64,000 nucleotides of DNA from contig DLST01000020.1 of assembly GCA_002500745.1 (NCBI GenBank), positions 248,001-312,000 of the forward strand. Reading direction: 5' to 3'. The stretch is from Sphingobacterium sp. UBA7855 (GTDB taxonomy: Bacteria; Bacteroidota; Bacteroidia; Sphingobacteriales; Sphingobacteriaceae). The notes under the pieces are model-generated. The model was not told the DNA's origin. It did no database searches and worked only from the letters and a program-made list of their open reading frames with translations. The translations under genes and the position numbers were made by a program. Shown here in pieces: positions 18,218 to 27,996 of this stretch (position 1 is the stretch's first letter; every line of letters starts with the position of its first letter).

Positions 18218-18430
18218 TTTCTAAAGCTATTAAATAAATATTCGATTCTATCCACTTCCAAATCTTTATCAAAATGACGGTTTACACTATTTCATGATTT
18301 GGAATAAAAAAAGAAACAAAATGCATAAACAGAATAAAGATACAAATTTCTGCTCACGCATCGATTCAAACACAAATGAGCAACAGTTGCAAATCGGATC
18401 ACAACTGTTGCAAACCAACTTATTCTGTAA

Positions 18431-19501
18431 CTATTTCTTCTTCAGATCGGCTCCGGCAATATCTTCCCATCGATAATAATGGAATGTTTTATCGTCACTC
18501 ATAACAACAAACAAGCCATGTTTGAAGGTGTCATTTAAATTAAAAGAGGTAGTTTCTGAACCATCACTTTGTGTTGACATAACTGGCACAGTCTTCAGAT
18601 ATTTATGTTCGAAAGGATTGCTTTTGGTTCCTTCCCGACTAAAAACCTGAAAACGATTTGCACCCTGGTCCGATACCAAGATATATCCAGTACTGTCGGT
18701 CACTTTATAAATCGAAATACCTTCATGATCTTCTTTAAAACCTGCCGTAGCAAACAATGCCAACTGTTCGTTGCCCTTTGCTGGATCCGCATAGTATTGT
18801 TTTACGCCAACCTGTTCATCAGAATAGTATATATACCCAAGCTCATTGTCCACCGCTATCGCCTCGATCTCTTTCTTTCCACTAAATGAACCAAATTTGC
18901 GAACCAATGTAGCTTTTACCGAACCAGAACCATTATCCTCCAATAAATATTGACCCAAATAGCCTTCTTTTGGTCCATTTTTTCGGCCAACAATAGCATA
19001 GATCTCTCCTTTTGGAGAAGTATATAGGGCAATACCCATCAGATCTCTGAATTCAGGCTCAGTTTCACCAACAAACATATCTAATCCCCCTTGATCGATC
19101 GGCTTCATGTCAGGTAGTGAAAAAATACGCAATTTATGGGTCATACGCTCTGTTGTGACAGCGATATCAACAGGTTTCCCCCCCAATACCAAACCGTAGG
19201 CTACATCAACATTGTTTGGTCGTTTTAAATTCGAAACTACTTTTTCTTTGACCGTTTTACCCTGTAGATCGTACACGAATAAAGCTCCATCGGCATCTTT
19301 ATCCGTTGCTATAATCAGACTCTTGCTCGGATCGCTCTTGTTGATCCAAATTGCAGGATCATCCGAATCATAACGTACAGCATCGGTCACAATAACGGGT
19401 TTGATTGATTCTACGCTATTTGTTTGGCCATTTTTGCATGCCATTTGAAGCAGGGTTGATGCTCCCAAAGTTAGTGTTAGTAGTGTTTTTAAATTTGTCA
19501 T
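18431..19501 (-). CDS. Beta-propeller phytase lipoprotein
   Basis: About 356 residues from the ATG at 19501 (preferred over the start at 19543, which lies in the end of the preceding gene), giving a lipoprotein signal ending at the cysteine of LLQMACKNG. The rest matches calcium-dependent beta-propeller phytases (3-phytase type, six-bladed): DDPAIWINKSDPSKSLIIAT, DKDADGALFVYDLQGK, RPNNVDVAYGL, the EAIAVDNELGYIYYSDEQ motif, EDHEGISIYK and YILVSDQGANRFQVF. These enzymes release phosphate from calcium-phytate outside the cytoplasm. It is third in an operon after a TonB-dependent receptor and a beta-helix lipoprotein, which suggests surface or periplasmic phytate use. Confidence 0.9.
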   Translation of the reverse strand: MTNLKTLLTLTLGASTLLQMACKNGQTNSVESIKPVIVTDAVRYDSDDPAIWINKSDPSKSLIIATDKDADGALFVYDLQGKTVKEKVVSNLKRPNNVDVAYGLVLGGKPVDIAVTTERMTHKLRIFSLPDMKPIDQGGLDMFVGETEPEFRDLMGIALYTSPKGEIYAIVGRKNGPKEGYLGQYLLEDNGSGSVKATLVRKFGSFSGKKEIEAIAVDNELGYIYYSDEQVGVKQYYADPAKGNEQLALFATAGFKEDHEGISIYKVTDSTGYILVSDQGANRFQVFSREGTKSNPFEHKYLKTVPVMSTQSDGSETTSFNLNDTFKHGLFVVMSDDKTFHYYRWEDIAGADLKKK

Positions 19502-19514
19502 GATATGAAGTAAA

Positions 19515-20777
19515 TTAGAATTTGGAACCCAATGCCCCAACATACGCTGCAGGCTGAGGAGAATTATATGTTAGCCCGTTTGACATCACCAGGCCGCTCG
19601 TAAAATGGGGTTTAAAAGCCAAAGTACCGGCCTTTAATGCCGGTGAATTCCCCTGAAGATGAAAATCCCAGGTTGAATCAAATACGTAATTGTCAACCGA
19701 TGTTTCTAACGGATAAGAAACAAATTTGGGATTATTCTCCCCTGCCACTTTACCTCTAACATCGTTACTACCGCCTACAATATCATTTTTACCGACCTGA
19801 AACTGATCTACAGTCAATTGACCGTAGCCATAATACCAATTATTACCTGACACAGAACGGCTATCTTCTGGTTTTTTAGGATCACGCTTGACTCCAAACC
19901 GTGTATTGGCAAAAAGATTATTGTAAATTTCCGCTCTGACAGAAGCTTCTAGCCATATGGAGCCTCCTTTGGCTGTAGGTCTGCGCCACCCTGTATTGAG
20001 CATGGTATTATTATAAACAATAATATAAGCCTGCGGTGTACGGTCTCCCGAGTTGGATAGTTTTAATGCATTGGTATTTACACTATACACGAGGTTATAA
20101 GCAACATCGGCAAGACATCCGGATTTGAAATTCATCGCTTCTCCACCTGTCACCCCATTAGAAAAGAAACGATTGTTAGCGAAAATGATTTTTCCACCTT
20201 CAATATACGTACAATCCTCGTGAAAATGACTTACAGTACTATTTTGAACCACTAGCTTTCCGTCTGGATTTGAGAACCACAAAGCTGGCAAAGCCTCACC
20301 AGAAACTTTTTTATACAAGCCCATTTTTACAGAAGTCGACGCATCCGATGTAATTGCACCGCCATATTCAATGACGGTATTGTCCAAAACAAGTTCCTGG
20401 CAGCTTGGAGCGGCTAAAATTCCGCCCCATAACTTGCCAAATTCATTCGTCTTCGTCTTATATCCATTTTCAACCGTAAACTTGACAGGATTTTCGGCTG
20501 TACCAAGTGCATACAAATTACCCAAAACAACAATTTCAGGCTTATTGACAGAATCCATCAATACGGTTACACCTTCCTCAATCGTCAGGCTCTTGCCTTC
20601 GGGAATAATAATATCTCCCTTGATATGCTGCACACTCCCTTTGCTCCACACACCGGAGACCTCACCTATAGCACTTCCATCAGCATCAGAAGTATCAACA
20701 TCAATATTTGCTTTTTCACAGGCACTTAGCACCACGATAAAAAACGCTAGAAACGATAAAATACATTTATTTTTCAT
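19515..20777 (-). CDS. Right-handed beta-helix lipoprotein
   Basis: About 420 residues from the ATG at 20777, chosen because it gives a clear lipobox signal (LSFLAFFIVVLSACEKANI); a longer frame to 20816 would read through one arm of a hairpin. The mature protein has a parallel beta-helix pattern: repeated coils such as IPEGKSLTIEEGVTVLM, IVVLGNLYALGTAENPVKF, LVVQNSTVSHFHEDCTYI, and paired Asn/Val ladders. It resembles surface lipoproteins found with SusC-like receptors, where a SusD partner is absent. Encoded between the receptor and the phytase (13-base gap), so a role in binding substrate or holding the phytase is a reasonable inference, but no function is shown by sequence. Confidence 0.7.
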   Translation of the reverse strand: MKNKCILSFLAFFIVVLSACEKANIDVDTSDADGSAIGEVSGVWSKGSVQHIKGDIIIPEGKSLTIEEGVTVLMDSVNKPEIVVLGNLYALGTAENPVKFTVENGYKTKTNEFGKLWGGILAAPSCQELVLDNTVIEYGGAITSDASTSVKMGLYKKVSGEALPALWFSNPDGKLVVQNSTVSHFHEDCTYIEGGKIIFANNRFFSNGVTGGEAMNFKSGCLADVAYNLVYSVNTNALKLSNSGDRTPQAYIIVYNNTMLNTGWRRPTAKGGSIWLEASVRAEIYNNLFANTRFGVKRDPKKPEDSRSVSGNNWYYGYGQLTVDQFQVGKNDIVGGSNDVRGKVAGENNPKFVSYPLETSVDNYVFDSTWDFHLQGNSPALKAGTLAFKPHFTSGLVMSNGLTYNSPQPAAYVGALGSKF

Positions 20778-20807
20778 CTGTATATATTTAATTTTTAATG
20801 ATGAATT

Positions 20808-20853
20808 AGCTTTCACTTATCCAAAACATTGGCTTTCCAAAAAAGTGAAAGCT
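20808..20853 (-). promoter_or_regulatory. Intercistronic hairpin between receptor and lipoprotein genes
   Basis: Perfect 11-base inverted repeat AGCTTTCACTT / AAGTGAAAGCT (20808-20818 and 20843-20853) with a 24-base loop. It lies in the 150-base gap after the receptor stop and before the beta-helix lipoprotein start, so in the transcript it could protect the receptor message from decay or attenuate the downstream genes. Confidence 0.5.
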
Positions 20854-20927
20854 TCACCGAAACAAACTGTTGTTATTTCACGTTGCACATGTTCAGATTA
20901 AAACATGGCCTGTTTTACGCGGCTCTA

Positions 20928-23714
20928 TTATTTATTAAACGAATAACGTAAACCAAGGATATAGTTCTGTCCATACAAATCCTTTCTAATCAACGTATTT
21001 CCGCCTTCAATAAGCTTTTCAGCAATCTTCTCATTTTCGGGATTTGTTCCTTTCACATACAATTCCATTGCTGTATTCAAGATGTTGTTGGCTTTGGCAA
21101 AAATGGCCCAACCAGCTTTAAATTTCTTCTCAATAGAAGCATCTAACTGAACAAATCCTTTTTGCCATAAATCATCGTTCAAAAATTGCGACACTGTATT
21201 GATGCGTGAGCCGGTATAAGATCCAGCTAGCTGTCCTTCCCAGCCATTATTAGCATCTTTGTAAAGTAGCGATAGATTGGCCACATGTGCAGCTTGCCCA
21301 TATAACGGTCTCGTTTGATCCACGATAATCGCTTCAGGATCCTGTGTGGTCTCATTGATTCGACGTGACATCTTAGCGGTTGTTATACGTGAATGGGTAT
21401 AGGTATAATTGGCCTTAACACCAAATTTCTGGATATACTTGATATAATCAACCTCAAGACCAAAGTTGTTGGCGTTACCAAAATTACCGGGGGTGTAGTA
21501 TACATCCTGCTTACGAAGCTCATCCGGTTGAAAGGTATATTCAATTGGATTTTTGATTTTCTTGTAAAACATACCCACAAGAAATTGAGAGGAAGCTTCA
21601 GGGAATAATTCATACCTTAAATCGAAGTTATCTGCTAAGGCATGTTTTAGATCTGGGTTTCCTTTTTCTAAAAACTCTTCGTTAACCACACTTGAGGGTA
21701 CAATTTCATAAAATCCAGGTCGGTTTAACGCACGATAATAGGCCGCATGAAGCTGTTGTTTTTCGTCCAAATGATATTTCATGGTCAAACTTGGCAGCCA
21801 CTCTGTATACATTTGTGATCCTTCCGGTCTTTTTTCTCCAGCCGGAAACAATAATTTATAATGCTGATTGCTATGCTCCATCCGGATCCCACCGATCATC
21901 TGCCATTTGTCATTCTCATAATTAAACATGCCATACACTGCTGTGGTTTTTTCACCGGCGTCGTAAGTTAATGGATTTGCGACAGCTCCAGTAGGATTGG
22001 TAACAGTCAAATTGAGATCGGTATAGCGCTGAAAATCCACGCCGTATTTATACTTTGCCTCTTCTGCCGAAGCTGGTGATAAGTTGTAGTTATTGTAAAA
22101 ACTACTACGCTGTTTATCACGATACAAACCTCCGGTCGATAGCTCCAGCTTACTGTTTTCCATTGGAACTTTATAAGCTACATCCCAATAGCCTGCATGA
22201 TCATTATCGGTATTCCGCTCCCAACGATAGGTTACAGGAGATTTATTGACGAGCGAAGTCCTTTTACGTTCAAAATTTTCTTCTACTCCATCCAAACTGA
22301 TCATCGTATTTTGTGGCAATTGATTGCGCGCTGAAGAAAGCACACCTGACCAACGGACATTCAGACGATTATCTAAAAAATGATGATCCCCCTGTAGGGT
22401 ACCATTGTAGATCTGTTGCTGTGTTTTCCGGCTTCTTGTCACATAGGTCAGTTCGGCTTTACCAATACTTGGATCATACTGACCATTATATATCGTATTT
22501 ACCGCATCACGCAATTGCATGTTATTTAAATTCACATACATTTGATAAAAGCTAACCCGATGATTTGGATTAAATCGATAGTCGACCTTGTTATGCAAAC
22601 CTAAGCGTTGTTGCTGTTCATCATATTGACGATCACTCTGCTCAGTAATTACCGCATTTGGATTTACGCCAACGACAGCCGATTTGTAGAAAATAGAACG
22701 ACTACCTCGATGTAAATTTTGATAACTTGCACCCAAAATAACGCCCAATTTATCATCCAAATACCGATTGCCTATTGTCAAATTGCCGACAAGGTCTGGA
22801 AGGGGCTTTTTATAGGTATAATCTAATGCCCCCCTATTAAAATCAGCAGCGGTTGCATTGTAATTCTTCCCATGCTGTTCGTAGGGAGATTTAGCCGAGG
22901 TTCCGCCTGTTGAAAAGCTTCCAAAATCACGATTAAAATAACGTTGGCTGTAGCCTGTTGCCAAATTTGCTTGAAGCAATAATTTAGTCGGCGCCGATTT
23001 CATAACCATATTGACAACTCCACCCACCGCATCGGCTTCCATATTTGGTGTTAGCGACTTGTAGACTTCTAAGCGTTCCAACATATCTGAAGGAAATAAA
23101 TCCAAAGGGACATAACGGTATTTATTATCCGGACTTGGAACCTTTACACCATTCACTAAAGTGGTATTGTAACGTTTATCCATCCCTCTCAGAATAGCAT
23201 ATTGCCCCTCGCCATTCGAATTTCTTTCTATGGATACACCCGAAACACGCTGTACAACATTAGCAACGGTGATATCCGGAGAAATCTCTATTGCACGCGC
23301 CGAAACAACATTCATAATTTGTGACGCATTCTTTTCCAAACGCCTTGCACTAGGATCATCATCCCCTCCATTCCGACGTCCCTTTATGGTTACTTCCATT
23401 AATGTCTGTTCGGTAGATGTCAGCTGAAAAATAAAATGAGGTGTATTTTCTTTTTGAATTTCGATTTCTTTAATTAATTCGGCATAGGCCATATGCTTGA
23501 TATGAATCTTATCCACACCTGCAGATAATCCTTTGAATTCAAACGAACCATCCAATTGTGTTTTGGTCGATAGCCCACGCTGTTCCAAGAACACTGTTGC
23601 ACCGGCAATAGCTTCACCAGTTTGACCATCCAATACCTTACCTTTGATTTTGGTCGCATAAGCAGCGCTGACCGAAATACTGGAGGCAAGTAATACCGTT
23701 AAAAAGTTTTTCAT
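20928..23714 (-). CDS. TonB-dependent receptor of the phytate cassette
   Basis: About 928 residues from the ATG at 23714, which gives a signal peptide (MKNFLTVLLASSISVSAAYA). Next comes a CarboxypepD_reg-like domain (about 20-100; IKGKVLDGQTGEAIAGATVF), a plug domain (about 140-250; NVVQRVSGVSIERN, then GQYAILRGMDKRYNTTLVNG and VGGVVNMVMKSAP), and a 22-strand barrel ending in YILGLRYSFNK. The plug motif IRG/LRGMDxRYNTTLVNGVKVPSPDN is the TIGR01782-like type known from nutrient receptors in Bacteroidota and Caulobacter. It is first in a unit with a beta-helix lipoprotein and a beta-propeller phytase. The substrate is probably phosphate-related (inositol phosphate or phytate), by gene context only. 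Confidence 0.88.
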   Translation of the reverse strand: MKNFLTVLLASSISVSAAYATKIKGKVLDGQTGEAIAGATVFLEQRGLSTKTQLDGSFEFKGLSAGVDKIHIKHMAYAELIKEIEIQKENTPHFIFQLTSTEQTLMEVTIKGRRNGGDDDPSARRLEKNASQIMNVVSARAIEISPDITVANVVQRVSGVSIERNSNGEGQYAILRGMDKRYNTTLVNGVKVPSPDNKYRYVPLDLFPSDMLERLEVYKSLTPNMEADAVGGVVNMVMKSAPTKLLLQANLATGYSQRYFNRDFGSFSTGGTSAKSPYEQHGKNYNATAADFNRGALDYTYKKPLPDLVGNLTIGNRYLDDKLGVILGASYQNLHRGSRSIFYKSAVVGVNPNAVITEQSDRQYDEQQQRLGLHNKVDYRFNPNHRVSFYQMYVNLNNMQLRDAVNTIYNGQYDPSIGKAELTYVTRSRKTQQQIYNGTLQGDHHFLDNRLNVRWSGVLSSARNQLPQNTMISLDGVEENFERKRTSLVNKSPVTYRWERNTDNDHAGYWDVAYKVPMENSKLELSTGGLYRDKQRSSFYNNYNLSPASAEEAKYKYGVDFQRYTDLNLTVTNPTGAVANPLTYDAGEKTTAVYGMFNYENDKWQMIGGIRMEHSNQHYKLLFPAGEKRPEGSQMYTEWLPSLTMKYHLDEKQQLHAAYYRALNRPGFYEIVPSSVVNEEFLEKGNPDLKHALADNFDLRYELFPEASSQFLVGMFYKKIKNPIEYTFQPDELRKQDVYYTPGNFGNANNFGLEVDYIKYIQKFGVKANYTYTHSRITTAKMSRRINETTQDPEAIIVDQTRPLYGQAAHVANLSLLYKDANNGWEGQLAGSYTGSRINTVSQFLNDDLWQKGFVQLDASIEKKFKAGWAIFAKANNILNTAMELYVKGTNPENEKIAEKLIEGGNTLIRKDLYGQNYILGLRYSFNK

Positions 23715-23867
23715 TTTGCTTAGATTATTATGAATCTTTGATTGTTGTTGCAAAGATGGCAGCCAATTTTAATCACACAAAATATCGAGCGTTACAACAA
23801 GGAAACAAGGTAGAAAGTCGGCTATACAGCGAGGAAACAGACACTACTAAACAACTAATAAACAGTA

Positions 23868-23895
23868 GCTTAAACGCAATTTAAGCGCCATTAAC
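23868..23895 (-). promoter_or_regulatory. Phased TTAA repeats upstream of the receptor gene
   Basis: TTAA occurs at 23870, 23881 and 23891 (spacing 11 and 10 bases), within a 19-base dyad GCTTAAACGCAATTTAAGC (23868-23886). Helically phased TTAA-type direct repeats are the usual format for PhoB/PhoP-family (OmpR-like) binding sites. Because the downstream operon encodes a phytase, a phosphate-starvation operator is an attractive but unproven reading. The site lies in the 206-base gap between the receptor and the regulator gene, both on the minus strand. Confidence 0.4.
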
Positions 23896-23920
23896 ATTCT
23901 ATTACCCCTGTGTTAAAAAA

Positions 23921-25543
23921 TTATGAAATCCCAACAAGATAGCCCGCGAGGTCCTCCCCTTGTTCCAGTCTTAATTTTTTTCGCAATCGATGTCTGGCAA
24001 CACGAAGGCTATCTTGTGATATGCCCAACAAGACGGCAATATCGATATTATTCAAATTTATTTTAAGCAATGCGATTAACCGCATATCCGCTGCCGTCAA
24101 ATCTGGAAATCGTTGAATAAGTTTTTCAAAAAAGCTGTGATGCACCTTTTCGAAAGTTCCCATAAACTCTTTCCAATGGATGCCCTGCGTAATATTTTCA
24201 TTGATTTGCAACACCAACTTCTGCATTTGTCGTTTTTGATCCCGGCGTTCGTCCTTAACCATTCCTTTTAATTCATCACGAAGTTCTTCCAAAAATTGAT
24301 TATTACGGATTAAATTTAAGGTATGGGATGTCAATTCCTTTTGCTTGAGCGACAGTTCTTGCTTGAGCTGTTTATCTTCAAGCAACTGGTTTTTAAGTGC
24401 AATTTCGGTCAACTCGCGTTCAGCTTCCTGTTTTCGGGATTCGGCGATCTGATTTTTGATCTTAATTTTCTGGCGGCTATGCAATACATAAGATAATACA
24501 ATTAACAAAATTAGAACCACGATTGTTCCCCACAGCATGATTAAGTTGATTCTTTTTGTTACCTGCAATTTTTCAATCTCCTCAGCTTTTTGATTTATAT
24601 CGTAGAGCGCCTGAAAAAAAGCGGTATGTCGAGCACCATCTACGCTATATAGTTCAAGCACCAACTTCCGGCTCTTTTCGGCATAAAAATATGCGCTATC
24701 CATTTGGCCACGCAAGGCGTAAGTCCTACTCAAATCTTTTGTCGTAGCAGCCATTTGATACACATCACCCAAATTTTCCGCCATCTGATAAGCCAATCGT
24801 GTCAGTTTGATACTTTCTGGATATTTATTGGTCTTTCTAAAAATATCGCCCATATTATTGATGACCACAATTTTTCCATAATTGTCTTTTGTTTCCGTAT
24901 AGAGGGTACTTGCTTTTTCAAAATAAAAAAAAGCGCTGTCATACCTGGCAAGATCTTCATAAATACTGCCCAGATTTTCATGGATCTTGGCTTCTCCATT
25001 TTTATTACCCACACTGCTATAAATGGACAAAGCAAGATGCTGGTAGAAAAAGGCGGAGTCGTAGTTCGCTTCCTTTTCAAATAAATGACCTATATTCCCT
25101 AATGTGCCTGCCGCTCCATTTTTATCCCCTTCTGTTCGAAAAGTATGTAGTGCTTTGTTAAAATAAACTTTCGCTACATCATGTTGTTTGTTGAAAATAT
25201 TGAGCTCCCCGATATCACTCCAATTCGAAGCAAGATGCTGTTTTGAATTTAATTGCGTGTAGATTCGATCGGCTTGAAAATAGTAGTCCTGCGCCTGTCC
25301 ATAATGTCCCTGATTAACACATAACCATCCAATCGCCTGTAAACAATTGGCTTGTAACAATAAGTCTTTATCCGTAACAGCTTTTGCATAACGTTTTTTG
25401 ACGAGCATAATTGCAGAATCAGGATGGTTTTGACTTAATCCTCTAATATCCTTAAAGGATTCAACCTGCGCAGTACCCGGGTGCCACAAAAAAAGCTGTA
25501 TAAAACAAAGTAGAAACAAAACAATTTTATCAGAAATCCTCAT
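23921..25543 (-). CDS. Membrane TPR regulator with LuxR-like HTH
   Basis: 540 residues: signal peptide (KIVLFLLCFIQLFLWHPGTAQ), then about seven TPR repeats (60-310; for example GAAGTLGNIGHLFEKEANYD, GEAKIHENLGSIYEDLARYD), one membrane helix (about 330-352), a coiled coil (360-430), and a C-terminal helix-turn-helix (about 480-530; PDLTAADMRLIALLKINLNN, then ISQDSLRVARHRLRKKL). This one-component architecture, with a periplasmic TPR sensor and cytoplasmic DNA-binding tail, is common in Bacteroidota. It is encoded immediately upstream of, and in line with, the receptor-phytase unit, so control of that unit is likely but not certain. Confidence 0.83.
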   Translation of the reverse strand: MRISDKIVLFLLCFIQLFLWHPGTAQVESFKDIRGLSQNHPDSAIMLVKKRYAKAVTDKDLLLQANCLQAIGWLCVNQGHYGQAQDYYFQADRIYTQLNSKQHLASNWSDIGELNIFNKQHDVAKVYFNKALHTFRTEGDKNGAAGTLGNIGHLFEKEANYDSAFFYQHLALSIYSSVGNKNGEAKIHENLGSIYEDLARYDSAFFYFEKASTLYTETKDNYGKIVVINNMGDIFRKTNKYPESIKLTRLAYQMAENLGDVYQMAATTKDLSRTYALRGQMDSAYFYAEKSRKLVLELYSVDGARHTAFFQALYDINQKAEEIEKLQVTKRINLIMLWGTIVVLILLIVLSYVLHSRQKIKIKNQIAESRKQEAERELTEIALKNQLLEDKQLKQELSLKQKELTSHTLNLIRNNQFLEELRDELKGMVKDERRDQKRQMQKLVLQINENITQGIHWKEFMGTFEKVHHSFFEKLIQRFPDLTAADMRLIALLKINLNNIDIAVLLGISQDSLRVARHRLRKKLRLEQGEDLAGYLVGIS

Positions 25544-25681
25544 ATTTAACGTAAATAATCGAATTGCAAATGTACATGAAACATGTTAACACAATATTAA
25601 ATCACATAAAGCAATACGCGTTTTAACATAAGGAAGGCTATGTTATTTTTATTCGACAAGCTCAACGATATACTATTAAAA

Positions 25682-25720
25682 AAGCCCTTTTGTTGACGAT
25701 ACACATCAATAAAAGGGCTT
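25682..25720 (-). terminator. Terminator after arginase gene
   Basis: Inverted repeat AAGCCCTTTTGTTG / CAATAAAAGGGCTT (one mismatch) with a loop of about 11 bases. On the minus strand it is followed by six T (complement of the A-run at 25678-25683). It lies 25 bases after the arginase stop and so closes the rocD-arginase transcript. Confidence 0.75.
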
Positions 25721-25744
25721 GAAAATAGACAATCCCAAAACCGG

Positions 25745-26710
25745 TTAATTACCCGATTTCAATTCAATGAGCGGCGTGATCCGTTCTAATATATCAAATG
25801 CCACCTCTGCCATTTTATTACCTTTGTTGTCCAATAACGGATTAACTTCAACAATTTCAAAACAAATCACCTTTCCAGATCGGATGATCTCTTCTAAAAT
25901 CAACACAATCTCCCTTGGCAAAAACCCCTTAGGTACTGGTGTTCCTGTGCCATCCGAGATCAATTCACTATCCATACTATCCACATCAAAAGAGATATAT
26001 ACCATATCACATGCTTCCAGGATTTCCAATGCTTCAGCCACACAGTCGGTTATTCCCCGCTGTCTCGTATCTTCCACACGATAGTTCTTAATGCCAAGTC
26101 GTTCAATGAGCAGATCTTCCGGTTCTTCCGTATCCCTCACACCAAAATAAATTAAATGACTGGACTGTATTTTACCTACCGGGCCAGCTATTCGTTTTAA
26201 TTTATTCCAAAATTCTTGTGTCGATTCGTCTATTTCATTGATTTTGCATGGCAAATTATCCTCATTCAACATCGCCGCTAAAGGCATTCCATGCATATTG
26301 CCTGAGGGTGTTGTATAGGGAGAATGAATATCGGCATGGGCATCTACCCAGACCACACCAAGTTGTTTATCAGGATAAGCGGACTTTATACCACTAATGG
26401 TCCCCATTGCGGAGGAATGATCCCCTGAAAACACCAATGGAAAATTGCCGCAGGATAAGCTATCTTCGACGGTGGAAGCTACTTGTTTGCATTGTTCATA
26501 AATCTGCTGAATATGTTTTGCAAAAGGATGATGATCATTTTGATAAATGGAGCTATTTCGAGTGGGCACATCAACAAATGGATAGTTAATGAAATATTGA
26601 CTTCCTTTATTAATTGCAGCTATCTCGATGGCGTCGATGCCCAGATCTGACCCCCTAGTCCCTGCTCCGATATCCGACCTGTTTTTGATCAATTCAATCA
26701 TTCTCTCCAT
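25745..26710 (-). CDS. rocF: Arginase
   Basis: 321 residues of the ureohydrolase fold; hydrolyses arginine to ornithine and urea with two Mn ions. The three metal motifs are intact: GDHSSAMG (96-103), WVDAHADIHSP (121-131) and SFDVDSMDSEL (240-250), with the substrate loop PSGNMHGMPLA. SDGTGTPVPKGF follows the last motif as in true arginases rather than agmatinases. It starts 3 bases from the stop of the ornithine aminotransferase, so the pair makes an arginine-to-glutamate-semialdehyde pathway. Confidence 0.9.
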   Translation of the reverse strand: MERMIELIKNRSDIGAGTRGSDLGIDAIEIAAINKGSQYFINYPFVDVPTRNSSIYQNDHHPFAKHIQQIYEQCKQVASTVEDSLSCGNFPLVFSGDHSSAMGTISGIKSAYPDKQLGVVWVDAHADIHSPYTTPSGNMHGMPLAAMLNEDNLPCKINEIDESTQEFWNKLKRIAGPVGKIQSSHLIYFGVRDTEEPEDLLIERLGIKNYRVEDTRQRGITDCVAEALEILEACDMVYISFDVDSMDSELISDGTGTPVPKGFLPREIVLILEEIIRSGKVICFEIVEVNPLLDNKGNKMAEVAFDILERITPLIELKSGN

Positions 26711-26713
26711 ACA

Positions 26714-27973
26714 CTATTTAAAATTAGTCAACGATCGCTCAATGATTTCTAGGCAAGTCTCCACCTGCTCTTTTGTAATAACCAAAGGCGGAGCCAACCG
26801 AATTTTGTTACCATGTGTAGGCTTCGCTAAAAGTCCATTTTCTTTAAATTTGAGACAGATATTCCAGGCCAAATCACTTTCTTCATCCGCATCAATTACA
26901 ATGGCTGTCAAGAGCCCCTTCCCGCGCACTTCTGTAATTAACGTACACTTGGCAGCAATCTGACGCAACCCATCCAAAAACAATGCCCCCATCTTAAACG
27001 CCCGTTGCGTCAAATTTTCATCCCGCACAATATTTAGCGCTTCCATAGCTACTGCACAGGCTAATGGATTCCCGCCATAGGTAGAACCATGTTCGCCCGG
27101 TTTAATACACAACATAATGGAATCATTTGCCAACACTGCCGATACCGGCAATACACCGCCAGATAAAGCTTTGCCCAAAATCAAAACATCTGGTTTACTA
27201 TCGCTATGCTCATCTTCAATATTATAGGACGCCAACATACTTCCTGTCCGAGCAATACCCGTTTGAATTTCGTCTGCAATAAACAAGACGTTGTATGCTG
27301 TACATAATTTTCTAACTCGCTTTAGATAATCCTCATCCGGAACGACAATACCCGCTTCGCCCTGAATCGGCTCAACAATAAAACCGGCAATATTTTTATC
27401 TGCTTTAAATAACTGTTCTAGCGCATCAACATCGTTATACGGAACGAGTACTATGCCTTCTAAAAAGGGGCCAAATTCATGTGTTGCTGTATTATCATTC
27501 GATGCGGATATAACAGAGATTGTCCTGCCATGAAAATTATCCTTGGCAAAGACAATTTTCGCTTGATTAGGTACTATACCTTTTACTTGGTAAGCCCATT
27601 TACGGCAAAGCTTCATTGCTGTTTCTACCGCTTCTACTCCCGAATTCATCACTAATGCCTTATCGAATCCGAATAGTTGACAGAGCATTTCCTCAAAATC
27701 ACCCAATTTATTATTATAAAATGCTCTGGAAGTGAGTGTCAATTGCTCAGCCTGTTCTTTTAAGGCATGAATTATTCTTGGATGACAGTGTCCCTGATTG
27801 ACTGCAGAATATGCGGAAAGGAAATCAAAATAGGCCCTTCCATCCACATCCCACACCAAGACGCCTTCAGCGCGCTCCAATACGACTGGAAGAGGATGAT
27901 AATTGTGCGCTCCGTATTTTTCTTCTTTGGCAATGAATAAATCGCCCTTACCGTGTTTAACAACTGTACTCAT
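26714..27973 (-). CDS. rocD: Ornithine aminotransferase
   Basis: 419 residues, fold-type I class III aminotransferase converting ornithine and 2-oxoglutarate to glutamate-5-semialdehyde and glutamate. Seen: [20 protein letters not shown] near the N-terminus, [23 protein letters not shown], the [15 protein letters not shown] segment, [11 protein letters not shown], the PLP lysine in [15 protein letters not shown], and [10 protein letters not shown]. The order and spacing fit ornithine aminotransferase rather than acetylornithine aminotransferase, and the next gene being arginase supports this. First gene of the two-gene operon; the divergent Lrp-type gene probably controls it. Confidence 0.92.
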   Translation of the reverse strand: MSTVVKHGKGDLFIAKEEKYGAHNYHPLPVVLERAEGVLVWDVDGRAYFDFLSAYSAVNQGHCHPRIIHALKEQAEQLTLTSRAFYNNKLGDFEEMLCQLFGFDKALVMNSGVEAVETAMKLCRKWAYQVKGIVPNQAKIVFAKDNFHGRTISVISASNDNTATHEFGPFLEGIVLVPYNDVDALEQLFKADKNIAGFIVEPIQGEAGIVVPDEDYLKRVRKLCTAYNVLFIADEIQTGIARTGSMLASYNIEDEHSDSKPDVLILGKALSGGVLPVSAVLANDSIMLCIKPGEHGSTYGGNPLACAVAMEALNIVRDENLTQRAFKMGALFLDGLRQIAAKCTLITEVRGKGLLTAIVIDADEESDLAWNICLKFKENGLLAKPTHGNKIRLAPPLVITKEQVETCLEIIERSLTNFK

Positions 27974-27996
27974 AATTCAGATTTTTTAAATAAAAA

